This document shows, in pieces, positions 14,285 to 22,175 of a stretch of DNA of 35,969 nucleotides; position 1 is the stretch's first letter; the number at the start of each line of letters is the position of its first letter. The notes under the pieces were generated by a model that made no database searches, had not been told where the DNA came from, and was given only the letters and a program-made list of their open reading frames with translations. The stretch is from positions 1-35,969 of the forward strand of contig CATONX010000022.1 in the NCBI GenBank assembly GCA_951801675.1, given 5' to 3'. Position numbers and translations under genes: made by a program. The DNA is from an uncultured Eubacteriales bacterium. GTDB lineage: Bacteria > Bacillota > Clostridia > Oscillospirales > Acutalibacteraceae.

Positions 14285-15247
14285 ATGATTTCCTATACCG
14301 ACCTGAGCTGTCCGGTCTGCCACCAGCCTTTCAAGGCCGAGGATGATGTGGTGGTCTGCCCGGTCTGCGGCGCACCGCATCACCGGGAATGCTACCGGCA
14401 GGAAGGCCGCTGCGCCTATGCGGATACTCACGGCACCGAGCAGCAATGGCAGCGCCCTGCGCAGCAGACGGAAGAACCGGATGGAGAGGACCCGCTGGCG
14501 GGAGTATGCCCCCGGTGCGGCTACAAAAACCCGCCGGGCACCTTATTCTGCGTCAAATGCAGCCTCTCCCTCAAGGACGGCAATCCATCCGCCCGTTTTA
14601 ATGGAGAGGAAGAGCGCCCGCCCCGTCCCCAACCGGGGGACCAGCCCTTCTCCCCTTTCGGCCCCATCATGCTCGACCCCTACGGCGGCGTAGACCCGGG
14701 GCACTCCATCGGCGGCATCCCGGTGCCGGAAATCGCCTCCTTTGTGGGAGAGAATGCTTCTTACTATCTGCCCCGGTTTTACCAGATGCAGAAGAACAAG
14801 TCTCCCATCAGCCTGAATTTCGCCGCTGGCCTTCTCGACCGGTTTTGGGTGCTGTTTCGCCGGATGAGCGGATTCTTCGCCCTTCTGTTTGCGGTGACCA
14901 CCATCCTGTCCCTTCCGTCGATGATTGTTTACGCACAGTACACCATTGCTCTGGCCTCCGGCGCGCAGACTTTTGAGCCTTCCCAGACGCTTACCGTCCT
15001 GGGCACCATTTTCAGTTATGTAAGCCTTGCTGTGCGTCTGCTGCTGCTGGTCTTCAGCAACCGGCTTTACATGGCCTATGTGCTGCGCAGCATCAAGCGC
15101 ATCCGGGCACGAAATCTGGACCCGCTGGCCTACCAGGAGGCGCTGATGAAAAAGGGCGGCACCAAGGCGGTCAACATTTTGATCGTCATTGGGCTCAATG
15201 TGGCGGTGGCTGCGGTCCTGGCCATGCTTTTGCTCTATGTCATTTAG
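14285..15247 (+). CDS. Membrane protein with N-terminal prokaryotic RING finger and zinc ribbon
   Basis: 320 residues. CPVCHQPF...CPVCGAPHHRECY (residues 10-39) has the spacing of a prokaryotic RING-finger family 1 zinc site, and CPRCGYKNPPGTLFCVKC (about 77-94) is a second, zinc-ribbon site. A Pro-rich linker follows, then LDRFWVLFRRM and three hydrophobic segments (about 200-225, 245-270, 300-320). A zinc-ribbon head joined to a DUF2628-like membrane tail is known in Firmicutes but unexplained; the head should be cytoplasmic. AGGAGG is 7 bases before the ATG. galU follows 81 bp later on the same strand and may be co-transcribed. Function unknown. Confidence 0.8.
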   Translation: MISYTDLSCPVCHQPFKAEDDVVVCPVCGAPHHRECYRQEGRCAYADTHGTEQQWQRPAQQTEEPDGEDPLAGVCPRCGYKNPPGTLFCVKCSLSLKDGNPSARFNGEEERPPRPQPGDQPFSPFGPIMLDPYGGVDPGHSIGGIPVPEIASFVGENASYYLPRFYQMQKNKSPISLNFAAGLLDRFWVLFRRMSGFFALLFAVTTILSLPSMIVYAQYTIALASGAQTFEPSQTLTVLGTIFSYVSLAVRLLLLVFSNRLYMAYVLRSIKRIRARNLDPLAYQEALMKKGGTKAVNILIVIGLNVAVAAVLAMLLLYVI

Positions 15248-15328
15248 TGCGGGCTTTTTGGTCCGTCCCCAATATGGAAAGAGAACGGCCGGCGCCTTTC
15301 TCTTTCGCAGAATGGAGAGAAAAAGAAA

Positions 15329-16198
15329 ATGAAAATCAAAAAAGCTGTCATTCCGGCCGCTGGCCTCGGTACCCGGGTCCTTCCCATCACCAAGGCGATG
15401 CCAAAAGAGATGCTCCCCATTGTGGACAAGCCTTCCATCCAGTACATTGTGGAAGAGGCGGTGGCCGCCGGCATCGAGGACATTCTGATTATTTTAAGCC
15501 GGGGCAAAAGCATTGTGGAGGACCATTTTGACCGCAGTCCGGAGCTGGAGGAGCGTTTGTCCACCACCGGAAAGGAAGAGATGCTCGCAGAGGTCAAAGC
15601 CATTTCCGAGCTTGCCAACATCACCTACCTGCGCCAGCGAGAGCTCAAAGGGCTCGGGCACGCGGTGTATGAAGCGAGAAGCTTTGTGGGGAACGAGCCC
15701 TTCGCGGTTCTTTACGGCGACGACGTCATCATCGGCGAAGACCCCGCCTGCGGCCAGCTCTGCCGGGCCTATGAGGAATTCGGCTTGGGCGTGGTGGGCG
15801 TCAAGGAGGTCAGCACCGAAGCGATCCTCAAATATTCGTCTTTGGCAGTGGAGCCCATCCGGGATAACCTCTTTACCGTTACCGACATGGTGGAAAAGCC
15901 AAAGCCGGAGGAGATTTTATCCCATTACGCGATTTTAGGCCGCTGCGTGCTGCCGCCGGAAATCTTTTCGCTTTTGGAAAACACGAAGCCGGGCGCTGGC
16001 GGGGAAATCCAGCTGACCGACGCCATGAAGGTGCTCTGCCGCACCAAGCATATGACCGCGGTGGACTTTACCGGCAAACGGTACGATATGGGCAACAAGC
16101 TGGGCATTCTTCAAGCGACCTGCGAGGTGGCGCTCACCCATCCGGAGGTAGGCGAAGCGTTCAAAGCGTATCTCAAGGAGCTGTGCAAGACGCTTTGA
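15329..16198 (+). CDS. galU: UTP-glucose-1-phosphate uridylyltransferase
   Basis: 289 residues, the normal length. The nucleotide-binding signature AAGLGTRVLPITKAMPKEML opens the protein (about residues 10-29); DKPSIQYIVEEA, VLYGDDVI (the metal/UTP Asp pair) and MVEKPKPEE follow in GalU order. It makes UDP-glucose from UTP and glucose 1-phosphate for cell-surface polysaccharides and glycolipids. GGAGAG precedes the ATG by about 9 bases. No promoter is visible in the 81-bp gap, so it may be read from the RING-protein promoter. Confidence 0.96.
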   Translation: MKIKKAVIPAAGLGTRVLPITKAMPKEMLPIVDKPSIQYIVEEAVAAGIEDILIILSRGKSIVEDHFDRSPELEERLSTTGKEEMLAEVKAISELANITYLRQRELKGLGHAVYEARSFVGNEPFAVLYGDDVIIGEDPACGQLCRAYEEFGLGVVGVKEVSTEAILKYSSLAVEPIRDNLFTVTDMVEKPKPEEILSHYAILGRCVLPPEIFSLLENTKPGAGGEIQLTDAMKVLCRTKHMTAVDFTGKRYDMGNKLGILQATCEVALTHPEVGEAFKAYLKELCKTL

Positions 16199-16228
16199 GG
16201 CGATGACTGAGAAAAAGCAAATTTTGGG

Positions 16229-16263
16229 GCATCCAAGCAGATTTTTCTTGACTGCTTGGGTGC
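16229..16263 (+). terminator. Hairpin after galU, overlapping the rpsF promoter
   Basis: A 12-bp stem with one wobble (GCATCCAAGCAG/CTGCTTGGGTGC) and an 11-base loop, followed by only three T. Its right arm lies inside the -35 region of the rpsF promoter, so termination and initiation sites overlap. Confidence 0.5.
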
Positions 16264-16276
16264 TTTCTGCTATAAT
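16248..16276 (+). promoter_or_regulatory. Promoter of the rpsF-ssb-rpsR operon
   Basis: TTGACT (16248-16253), a 17-bp spacer and TATAAT (16271-16276). Confidence 0.88.
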
Positions 16277-16283
16277 TTATCTG

Positions 16284-16350
16284 TTAGCGCGCTTATTTTG
16301 CGCGTTTCATCCTTGCTCCTGCCGAAAAAGGCGGGGGCCATAGTCCAAAA
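16284..16350 (+). promoter_or_regulatory. rpsF leader with hairpins; possible S6:S18 autoregulatory site
   Basis: Two hairpins are readable: GCGCGC/GCGCG near 16287-16310, and one around GCCGAAAAAGGC (about 16320-16335) that contains a CCG in its loop side. In many bacteria the S6:S18 complex binds a CCG-containing hairpin in the rpsF leader and represses the operon. The match here is by position and the CCG only. Confidence 0.35.
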
Positions 16351-16365
16351 GGAGGTGCAAACGAC

Positions 16366-16662
16366 ATGGCAAATGTAACTGGCAAGTATGAGTCCGTCCT
16401 CATCGTTTCGTTGAAGAACGGCGAGGAAGCGGTCGCGGCGACGGTGGAGAAGTTCAAGACCCTCATCGAGCAGAACGCGACCCTCGAAAGCGTGGACGAG
16501 TGGGGCAAACGCCGCCTGGCTTACCCCATCAACGATGAGACCGACGGTTATTACGTTCTCTACAATTTTGAGAGCGCTCCTGCCTTCATCGCGGAGCTGG
16601 ACCGGATCTACAAGATCACCGACGGCGTGCTTCGTTCCATCATCGTACGCAAGGAAGCGTAA
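16366..16662 (+). CDS. rpsF: 30S ribosomal protein S6
   Basis: 98 residues, normal length. KYESVLIVS at the start, the central EWGKRRLAYPINDETDGYYVLYNF split by the usual KR-L-Y-I core, and a final ITDGVLRSIIVRKE region are characteristic. S6 sits on the 30S platform as a heterodimer with S18, encoded two genes downstream. AAAGGAGG precedes the ATG. First gene of the operon. Confidence 0.97.
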   Translation: MANVTGKYESVLIVSLKNGEEAVAATVEKFKTLIEQNATLESVDEWGKRRLAYPINDETDGYYVLYNFESAPAFIAELDRIYKITDGVLRSIIVRKEA

Positions 16663-16672
16663 GGAGGCCGCT

Positions 16673-17110
16673 ATGCTCAATCATGCAGTTTTGATGGGCC
16701 GGCTGGTGGCCGACCCCGAACTTAGGCACACGCCAAACAGCATCCCGGTCACCCGCTTTACCTTGGCGGTGGACCGCAATTTCTCGTCCCAAAGCGGCGA
16801 GCGCCAGACGGATTTCATCGACATCACCGCATGGCGGAAAACGGCGGAGTTCGTCTCCCGCTATTTTCACAAGGGCATGCTGGTAGCGGTGCAGGGCTCC
16901 ATTCAGACCCGCAGCTACACCGACAACCAAGGCATCAAACGCAAGGCGTTTGAGATCGTGGCGGACAATGTGTATTTCGCCGAGCCAAAACGGGATTCCG
17001 CTTCGGCGCCTTCCTATGACCCGGCTCCGGCACCTGCCGCGCCCACGTCCTATCAAAGCGGTGACGCGGGAGATTTCCAGGAAATCGAGGACGACGATCT
17101 GCCGTTCTAA
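16673..17110 (+). CDS. ssb: Single-stranded DNA-binding protein
   Basis: 145 residues. An OB-fold domain (LNHAVLMGRLVADPELR at the start, DFIDITAWRKTAEFVSRYF in the middle) is followed by a Pro/Ala/Ser-rich linker and the acidic tip DDDLPF, which binds replication and repair partners. AAGGAGG (16661-16667) overlaps the rpsF stop and lies 5 bases before the ATG at 16673. The rpsF-ssb-rpsR order is the standard Firmicutes arrangement. Confidence 0.97.
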   Translation: MLNHAVLMGRLVADPELRHTPNSIPVTRFTLAVDRNFSSQSGERQTDFIDITAWRKTAEFVSRYFHKGMLVAVQGSIQTRSYTDNQGIKRKAFEIVADNVYFAEPKRDSASAPSYDPAPAPAAPTSYQSGDAGDFQEIEDDDLPF

Positions 17111-17145
17111 TGAATTTGAACGAGACTACAAGGAGGAACTGACTC

Positions 17146-17391
17146 ATGGCTTATGACCGCTCTGACCGTCCCCGTGGACGCAAAGGCCGCAAGAAGGTTT
17201 GCAGCTTCTGCGTCGACCGGGTTCAGAATATCGACTACAAAGACGTCAACCGTCTGCGCCGCTTCATTTCGGAGCGCGCGAAGATTCTGCCCCGCCGTGT
17301 TACCGGCACCTGTGCAAGACATCAGCGCGAGCTGACCGTCGCCATCAAACGCGCCCGTCACATCGCTCTGCTGCCCTTCATCAGCGACTAA
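17146..17391 (+). CDS. rpsR: 30S ribosomal protein S18
   Basis: 81 residues. It is a zinc-type S18: CSFC near residues 20-23 is paired with a C further on ([12 protein letters not shown]). The core [20 protein letters not shown] is well conserved. AAGGAGG lies upstream of the ATG, and a terminator begins 12 bp after the stop. Confidence 0.97.
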   Translation: MAYDRSDRPRGRKGRKKVCSFCVDRVQNIDYKDVNRLRRFISERAKILPRRVTGTCARHQRELTVAIKRARHIALLPFISD

Positions 17392-17402
17392 GACTTTGCT
17401 TC

Positions 17403-17436
17403 AAAAAGTCCCGGCTAGAGCCGGGGCTTTTTTATT
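17403..17436 (+). terminator. Terminator of the rpsF-ssb-rpsR operon
   Basis: A stem AG-CCCGGC/GCCGGG-CT with one wobble pair and a short loop, then TTTTTTATTTT. Confidence 0.92.
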
Positions 17437-17439
17437 TTC

Positions 17440-17770
17440 AGGACGTATTCTGGACATAAAAACGCAGCACATGGTCTCGGAGAGACCGTATGCGCGTAAA
17501 AAAGCGTGAAACGCTATTTTACCTCGTATGAGGACGGACAGGAAGGCGATAAACCGCACCCGGTACCTGAAAAGAGAAGTGGTTGCAAGTCCCAGGTAAT
17601 CTGATAAAGCCATGGCTGCGCTGTTTTTTCCTTCGGCATAGGCGGAGAAAAGGCTTTTGCATGGTCATAAAATTTCCGAACATTACAGGCCTTCACTCCC
17701 TGGGAAGAATCGCAGGGTTCGAGGGAAGGTTTGACAGGCTGCCCTCCGGCGGCCCCTCCCCGTATGGATA
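17440..17770. other. Gene-free structured stretch between two terminators, candidate non-coding RNA
   Basis: No frame here has a convincing ribosome site or protein-like composition. Several local inverted repeats follow one another on the plus strand: GGTCTC/GAGACC (about 17472-17486), GTAAAA-AGCGT/ACGCT-TTTTAC (about 17496-17521), CCTC/GAGG (17522-17533), TACCTG/CAGGTA (about 17561-17597), CCATG/CATGG (about 17611-17666) and CCTT-CTC-CCT/AGG-GAG-AAGG (about 17689-17729). It is not recognisably RNase P RNA, tmRNA, SRP RNA or a riboswitch I know. No clear promoter was found on either strand. Confidence 0.35.
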
Positions 17771-17772
17771 TA

Positions 17773-17812
17773 CAAAAAGTCCCCGGCGGACATGTCCGCC
17801 GGGGACTCTTTT
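17773..17812. terminator. Bidirectional terminator, 30-bp perfect palindrome
   Basis: Positions 17778-17807 are a perfect palindrome of 30 bp centred on ACATGT, with an A-run to the left and CTTTT to the right. On the minus strand it terminates the spoIIE/small membrane protein transcript; on the plus strand it would end anything made from 17440-17770. Confidence 0.92.
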
Positions 17813-17814
17813 GT

Positions 17815-17985
17815 TCAGCAGCCACTCTGCGTATTCCCTTCTTCTTCCTGCGGCAATTTGACTCCATTGCCGTTATAGCTGCCGACGATCATCCCTCTTT
17901 TTACGGGAGAAAGAAAAATGCCAATCACAATCCCCAACAAAAGCATACACAATCCGGGCAGAAAACGATGTTTCTTTTTTTCCAT
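17815..17985 (-). CDS. Small single-pass membrane protein downstream of spoIIE
   Basis: 56 residues: a basic start (MEKKKHR), one hydrophobic segment (about residues 8-26), then SPVKRGMIVGSYNGNG and an acidic tail ending in Cys. AAGGAGG ends 8 bases before the ATG at 17985, so translation is well supported. I recall short Ruminococcaceae proteins with a similar SP.K.G...G..NGN motif, but no function. It begins 64 bp after the spoIIE stop with no terminator between, so the two are probably co-transcribed. Predicted topology is a short cytoplasmic N-terminus with the tail outside; this is inference. Confidence 0.78.
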   Translation of the reverse strand: MEKKKHRFLPGLCMLLLGIVIGIFLSPVKRGMIVGSYNGNGVKLPQEEEGNTQSGC

Positions 17986-18049
17986 GACCGCTCCCTCCTT
18001 TTTCCTCATTCTACTCGTTTTCCGCATCGGATGCAAGGATAAGTCTTTT

Positions 18050-20374
18050 TTATGCGCCCTTTCGCACCGCACCCACCAGAACGGTCATGTCGTCCTCGTG
18101 ATCGCCTGCCCGCTCCAGGGCCAGCTTAAGCAGATGATCGGCGAACTCCTGGGCGTCTTCTCCATCAAAGCCGATCAGCTCGTCCTCAATCCAGCCGATT
18201 TCATCGGTGTCTACCCCGTCGGACATCATCAGGACCACATCACCCGGCGCCACTTTGTATTCCGACTGCTCAAAGCGCACGTCCCGCAGAATGCCTACCG
18301 GCAGGGAAGCGGTGTCACACTTGAGTATCCGGCCGTTTCGCCGCAGGAGCGTGATGGGCGCACCCGCCTTGCGCACGATGAGCTTGCCGGTGTAAAGGTC
18401 GAGGCTTGCCACGTCCAGGGTGGCCAGGGCTTCGTCTGCGGATTTTACGAGCAGGGCGGAATTGACGATATTCAGAGCGTTGTCATAGCCGAACCCGGCG
18501 CAGACCAGCCGCTCGAGCAGACCCGAAGCCATCGCTCCTTCCACAGCGGCCCGGCCGCCCCGGCCCATGCCGTCGCTGATGACCAGGACTTCGTGCCCCC
18601 GGCCGTCGGAGAAGGTTTCATAGGAGTCCCCGCACAAAGGTGCATCCCCGCTTGCATGCTGGGCTTCCCCGACGCGGATGGACAGAGCCGCCCGCTCTTT
18701 AAAGACCAGACGTGCTTCATCCCCGGCCCAATCCACAGTGGGATGGGAGAAATCCCGGTCACAGGCGTGCGACACGTCGTCAGTGAGCTCCGCTTTGTTG
18801 ACACGGATGCCCGCGTGGCCCGCCACCGAGGCGGTGACCTCCATGCGGCGGTACCGGTCCACCACGCAGCTGACCTCCAGGGGAAGCAGCCCGTTTTGCT
18901 CGAGGGCCTCCCGCACCCGGGAGGCGGCTTCGGTATCGTAGCATTCCGCTTCCTCGAATTCTTCGGTCAGCTCCGACAGCATTCGGGACATTCCTTCAAA
19001 CTGGTCGGCCATAACCGCGCGGATTTCCGCGGCGCGGCGTTCGGCGCCTTCACGGATGCTGAAATTCTGGTAGTTGTGATTGATTTCCTTGACCATGTCC
19101 TCCGGCCGGCAGCAGCGGCGTTTGAACTGGGAGGGCGCATCGTCGAGGGTGATGGTTCCCTTCTCCCGAAGGGCATCGGTCATATCGTTGAGGGCACTCT
19201 GGGTATCGTTATAGGCCGGGCCCCAGCAGAACATACGCAGGCCGCAGTCCTTACAGACGTCGTCGCTGGCATGCTGGTAGACGGCGGAAATGTTCGGGGC
19301 GCTAATTTTACGCAGCTTATCGGTGACGACGCCTACCGCCTGGGAGATTTCCCCCAGTGCCTTAGAGGCAAAGCCCAGCCGCATGACGATGGCCCGGCGC
19401 AGCCCTTCCGCCGAGGGAACGTCGCTTTTCGGGTTTAGCGCTTTAGACAGATCCGCACCCAAACTTTTGGGAATCAGCACGAACACGAGAGCGCCGATCA
19501 GCGCTTCATAGATGCCCGCGTACACGCCGGGCGAGCCGCCCACGGCTACGGCCACGATACCGTTAGCCAGGAGAAAAGACAGGGCGGTGGCCAGCTTTCC
19601 CATGGGGGCGAACACGCCGCCCATCAGCCCGCCGAAGGCATAGGCGGTACCCAAGTGCTGCATACCGGTGCCGCTCAGGCCCATGATGAGCCCGGCGGCA
19701 ACCCCGGCGATGGCACCCGCGGCCTCGTGCCCGTACCGGGCGGCGCAGAGGACCAAGGCGACCGCCACGATCCGGCCGGGGGAAACGCCCATATAGTCGA
19801 TTCCGGTCAGGCCCACCAGGGCGGCCCCCACCGAGATGACCAGGCTGCAAAGCTCCTGGCGGCTCAGCGAAGAGGTGGACCGGGACGAATAGAGAAGCCC
19901 CACACTGATGTGAAAGAAATAGGCGGCTCCTCCGGCAAGCAATGCTTCGGCGACACCGGTCACGGCGGCGTTGAGAGTCATTCCCTGCACCACAAGCGGG
20001 ACGGAGCCGGTCAGCAGCGTGGCCAAAAAGGCCACGATGGGAGCAAAAGCCGGATGACGGGATACCTTTCCCGCGCCCGCCATAGCCCAACGGATGGAGG
20101 TCACGGCGAACAGGGCCGCCACATATCGCATGGCGGTGAACCCCGCGCCGGGCAGCAGGTATCCCAGCGCCGCGCCCATAGCGACCACCAAACCACTGGG
20201 GAAGGGTACCGCCGCTGCAAACGCCACTCCAAATGGCGCCAGATTCTCGAACACCGTCGCCTGGGAGAGAAGCACGCCCAACAGCGCCAAACCCGCCGTC
20301 CTCGCGAAACGCAGCGCCTTGTCCGACACGCCGCGCTTTTTCACCCCTTGCGTACCGAGGGACTGTTCTTTCAC
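18050..20374 (-). CDS. spoIIE: Stage II sporulation protein E, serine phosphatase
   Basis: 774 residues, slightly shorter than the 827 of B. subtilis. The N-terminal 300 residues carry about ten membrane segments, a central regulatory region follows, and the last 200 residues are a PP2C-type phosphatase: CGDSYETF, VISDGMGRGGRAA and MMSDGVDTDE hold the metal-binding Asp residues. SpoIIE gathers with FtsZ at the polar septum and dephosphorylates SpoIIAA to release sigma-F in the forespore. The GTG at 20374 is the start; its ribosome site (GGTGAG) is only fair. It lies downstream of ftsZ with its own promoter and a terminator-like hairpin in its leader. Confidence 0.96.
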   Translation of the reverse strand: MKEQSLGTQGVKKRGVSDKALRFARTAGLALLGVLLSQATVFENLAPFGVAFAAAVPFPSGLVVAMGAALGYLLPGAGFTAMRYVAALFAVTSIRWAMAGAGKVSRHPAFAPIVAFLATLLTGSVPLVVQGMTLNAAVTGVAEALLAGGAAYFFHISVGLLYSSRSTSSLSRQELCSLVISVGAALVGLTGIDYMGVSPGRIVAVALVLCAARYGHEAAGAIAGVAAGLIMGLSGTGMQHLGTAYAFGGLMGGVFAPMGKLATALSFLLANGIVAVAVGGSPGVYAGIYEALIGALVFVLIPKSLGADLSKALNPKSDVPSAEGLRRAIVMRLGFASKALGEISQAVGVVTDKLRKISAPNISAVYQHASDDVCKDCGLRMFCWGPAYNDTQSALNDMTDALREKGTITLDDAPSQFKRRCCRPEDMVKEINHNYQNFSIREGAERRAAEIRAVMADQFEGMSRMLSELTEEFEEAECYDTEAASRVREALEQNGLLPLEVSCVVDRYRRMEVTASVAGHAGIRVNKAELTDDVSHACDRDFSHPTVDWAGDEARLVFKERAALSIRVGEAQHASGDAPLCGDSYETFSDGRGHEVLVISDGMGRGGRAAVEGAMASGLLERLVCAGFGYDNALNIVNSALLVKSADEALATLDVASLDLYTGKLIVRKAGAPITLLRRNGRILKCDTASLPVGILRDVRFEQSEYKVAPGDVVLMMSDGVDTDEIGWIEDELIGFDGEDAQEFADHLLKLALERAGDHEDDMTVLVGAVRKGA

Positions 20375-20390
20375 TGTGACTCACCGCCTG

Positions 20391-20430
20391 CCTAAAAAAG
20401 TAGGCCGCCCGACGAATCGGACGGCCGGTG
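20391..20430 (-). terminator. Terminator-like hairpin in the spoIIE leader, after ftsZ
   Basis: On the minus strand GGCCG-CCGA pairs with TCGG-CGGCC around a TTCG loop (about 20427-20402), followed by TACTTTTTT. It can end transcription coming from ftsZ. It also lies just downstream of the predicted spoIIE start point near 20429. Confidence 0.85.
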
Positions 20431-20435
20431 TTTCC

Positions 20436-20468
20436 ATTATATGGAACAGAATCAACGAATTCTGTCAC
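20436..20468 (-). promoter_or_regulatory. spoIIE promoter with 21-bp spacer, Spo0A-type
   Basis: On the minus strand GTGACA (20468-20463) and TATAAT (20441-20436) are separated by 21 bp. B. subtilis spoIIE has a sigma-A promoter with the same unusual 21-bp spacing that needs Spo0A~P. Degenerate 0A-box-like sequences (TGTCACA on the plus strand at 20463-20469, CAACGAA at 20453-20459) overlap it. Confidence 0.6.
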
Positions 20469-20566
20469 ATTCTGGACCCAAACCACTATTTCTATGCAGG
20501 TTTTTGCACACTTAGAACCAAATCACGGAAAAAACACGTTTTCTCCGCCGCGGGACTTTTTCCGCC

Positions 20567-21664
20567 TTAGTTCTGGCGCTTATTAAACAGGGACATGATG
20601 TCAAAAAAATCCGGATCGTCGGTGTTCGCCTGGGATTCGGTCTTAGCCGGTTCCCCTGCGCCTGACGCTGCGGCAGACGAAACCGCCTGCTGCTGGACCT
20701 TTTCCTGCTCCGCCTTGTCAAAACCGGTGGCAATGACGGTGATGCGCATGGTGTCCTGCATGTTGTCGTCAAACGCCACGCCCCAGATGATGTTGGCATC
20801 CGGGTGAGCGGCCTTGGTGATCATGCTGGAGGCAAGGTCAATGTCGTCGAGCCCGATGTCCGGCGAAGAGGTGATGTTGATGATGACGCCCTTGGCCCCG
20901 TTGATGGAGGTTTCCAGCAGGGGGCTGGCCACGGCCGCCTGGGCTGCCAGCTCCGCCTTGTCCTTGCCGCTGGCTTCGCCGACACCCATGTGAGCGTAGC
21001 CCGCGTCCTTCATAACCGCGGTCACGTCGGCAAAGTCCAGGTTGATAAAGCCGGGAACCTTGATTAAGTCGGAAATGCTCTGCACGCCGTGCTGAAGCAC
21101 GTCGTCAGCCATGGTGAAAGCGTTGACCATGGTGATCTTGGTATCGGTAACGGTTTTGAGCCGCTCATTGGGGATGACCACCAGCGAATCCACATGCTCG
21201 CGCAGAGCGGTGATGCCCTGCTCGGCCTGCTCCATGCGGCGCTTGCCTTCAAAGGCGAAGGGTTTGGTTACAATGCCCACCGTCAGGATGCCCTGCTCTC
21301 TGGCCACCTCCGCGATGACCGGAGCCGCGCCCGTACCGGTGCCGCCGCCCATGCCGGCAGTGATGAACACCATATGAGTACCCTTTAAGGCGTTGGCGAT
21401 TTCGTCGCGGCTTTCCTCCGCCGCCCGCTGCCCCTTGTCGGGGTTGGAGCCGGCGCCCTTGCCGCCGGTCAGCTTGACGCCGATCTGGATTTTGTGGGTC
21501 GCCTGGGAAATGGACAGCGCCTGGCGGTCGGTGTTGACCGACACAAATTCCACGCCCTGCATATTGGAACCCACCATACGGTTGACAGCGTTTCCGCCGC
21601 CGCCGCCCACGCCGACCACTTTAATCTGTGTCATTTCAAAGTCATTGGCAAACTCAAAGGCCAT
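20567..21664 (-). CDS. ftsZ: Cell division protein FtsZ
   Basis: 365 residues. The tubulin signature GGGTGTG is at 106-112 within MGGGTGTGAAPV, and NTDRQAL and NLDFADV supply nucleotide-contact and T7-loop regions. The C-terminal peptide PDFFDIMSLFNKRQN is the partner-binding tail. FtsZ polymerises with GTP into the Z-ring. GGGAGGA lies 8 bases before the ATG. No ftsA precedes it; sbp is directly upstream, as in many Clostridia. Confidence 0.98.
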   Translation of the reverse strand: MAFEFANDFEMTQIKVVGVGGGGGNAVNRMVGSNMQGVEFVSVNTDRQALSISQATHKIQIGVKLTGGKGAGSNPDKGQRAAEESRDEIANALKGTHMVFITAGMGGGTGTGAAPVIAEVAREQGILTVGIVTKPFAFEGKRRMEQAEQGITALREHVDSLVVIPNERLKTVTDTKITMVNAFTMADDVLQHGVQSISDLIKVPGFINLDFADVTAVMKDAGYAHMGVGEASGKDKAELAAQAAVASPLLETSINGAKGVIINITSSPDIGLDDIDLASSMITKAAHPDANIIWGVAFDDNMQDTMRITVIATGFDKAEQEKVQQQAVSSAAASGAGEPAKTESQANTDDPDFFDIMSLFNKRQN

Positions 21665-21794
21665 TTTACAAATCCTCCCACCGAACTGTTCTTCTCATTT
21701 CCCGGTATCTTCTACCGGCGCCATCCCGCCGCGCGCGAAGCCGGCGAGCCGTATTTCATCCTGTATGAAAACAAACCTTATGGATTTGTTCTCT

Positions 21795-21823
21795 ATTATA
21801 CATCATCTTTCTTCGTTTTTGAA
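21795..21823 (-). promoter_or_regulatory. Possible ftsZ promoter at the end of sbp
   Basis: On the minus strand TTCAAA (21823-21818), a 17-bp spacer and TATAAT (21800-21795), overlapping the last codons of sbp. The leader to ftsZ would be about 125 bases and begins with an imperfect hairpin (AACAAAtCC/GGTTTGTT, about 21771-21791) followed by TTTT. Confidence 0.5.
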
Positions 21824-22158
21824 TTCCAATTTAATAAAATTCTGCGCAAACCCGCGATATTTTGAAAAATTCGCGTGCCAAATACCACTACCGCAGCCAA
21901 ATAGAGGTCCAAACTGAGCAAATTGCCAAAATAGGTAAGCACCACCGCCATCAGCATATTGAAAAAAAAGCCGGTGACGAAGATGTTAAACTGAAAGGTC
22001 TGCTTTGCCTGGGCATGAAGAGCGCCCAACAGCGAGTCGAGTGCGGCGAGAAGGGCCACTGCCACATAGGTGGTATATTCAGGTGGAATGTACATGGGGA
22101 AAAAGAGGCCCAGCACGATTCCAACCGCCAATCCCAATATGGAAAACACTGCGGTCAT
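21796..22158 (-). CDS. sbp: Small basic protein Sbp (DUF1290)
   Basis: 120 residues with three or four membrane segments; GLFFPMYIPPEYTTYVAVALLAALDSLLG covers the family's most conserved part and the C-terminus is basic. The family is always found next to ftsZ in Firmicutes and is linked by position to division; its action is not known. AAGGA lies 7 bases before the ATG, 17 bp after the DUF881 gene. Confidence 0.92.
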   Translation of the reverse strand: MTAVFSILGLAVGIVLGLFFPMYIPPEYTTYVAVALLAALDSLLGALHAQAKQTFQFNIFVTGFFFNMLMAVVLTYFGNLLSLDLYLAAVVVFGTRIFQNIAGLRRILLNWNSKTKKDDV

Positions 22159-22175
22159 CCTACGTTCCTTCTTTC

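Noticed and set aside
17710-17725. GGTTCGAG resembling a tRNA/tmRNA T-loop in the gene-free stretch
   Set aside because: No matching acceptor stem, CCA end or tmRNA tag frame is present around it.
17918-19438. A 506-codon open frame antisense to spoIIE
   Set aside because: Shadow of a GC-rich gene; no ribosome site, no domain, and spoIIE on the other strand is certain.
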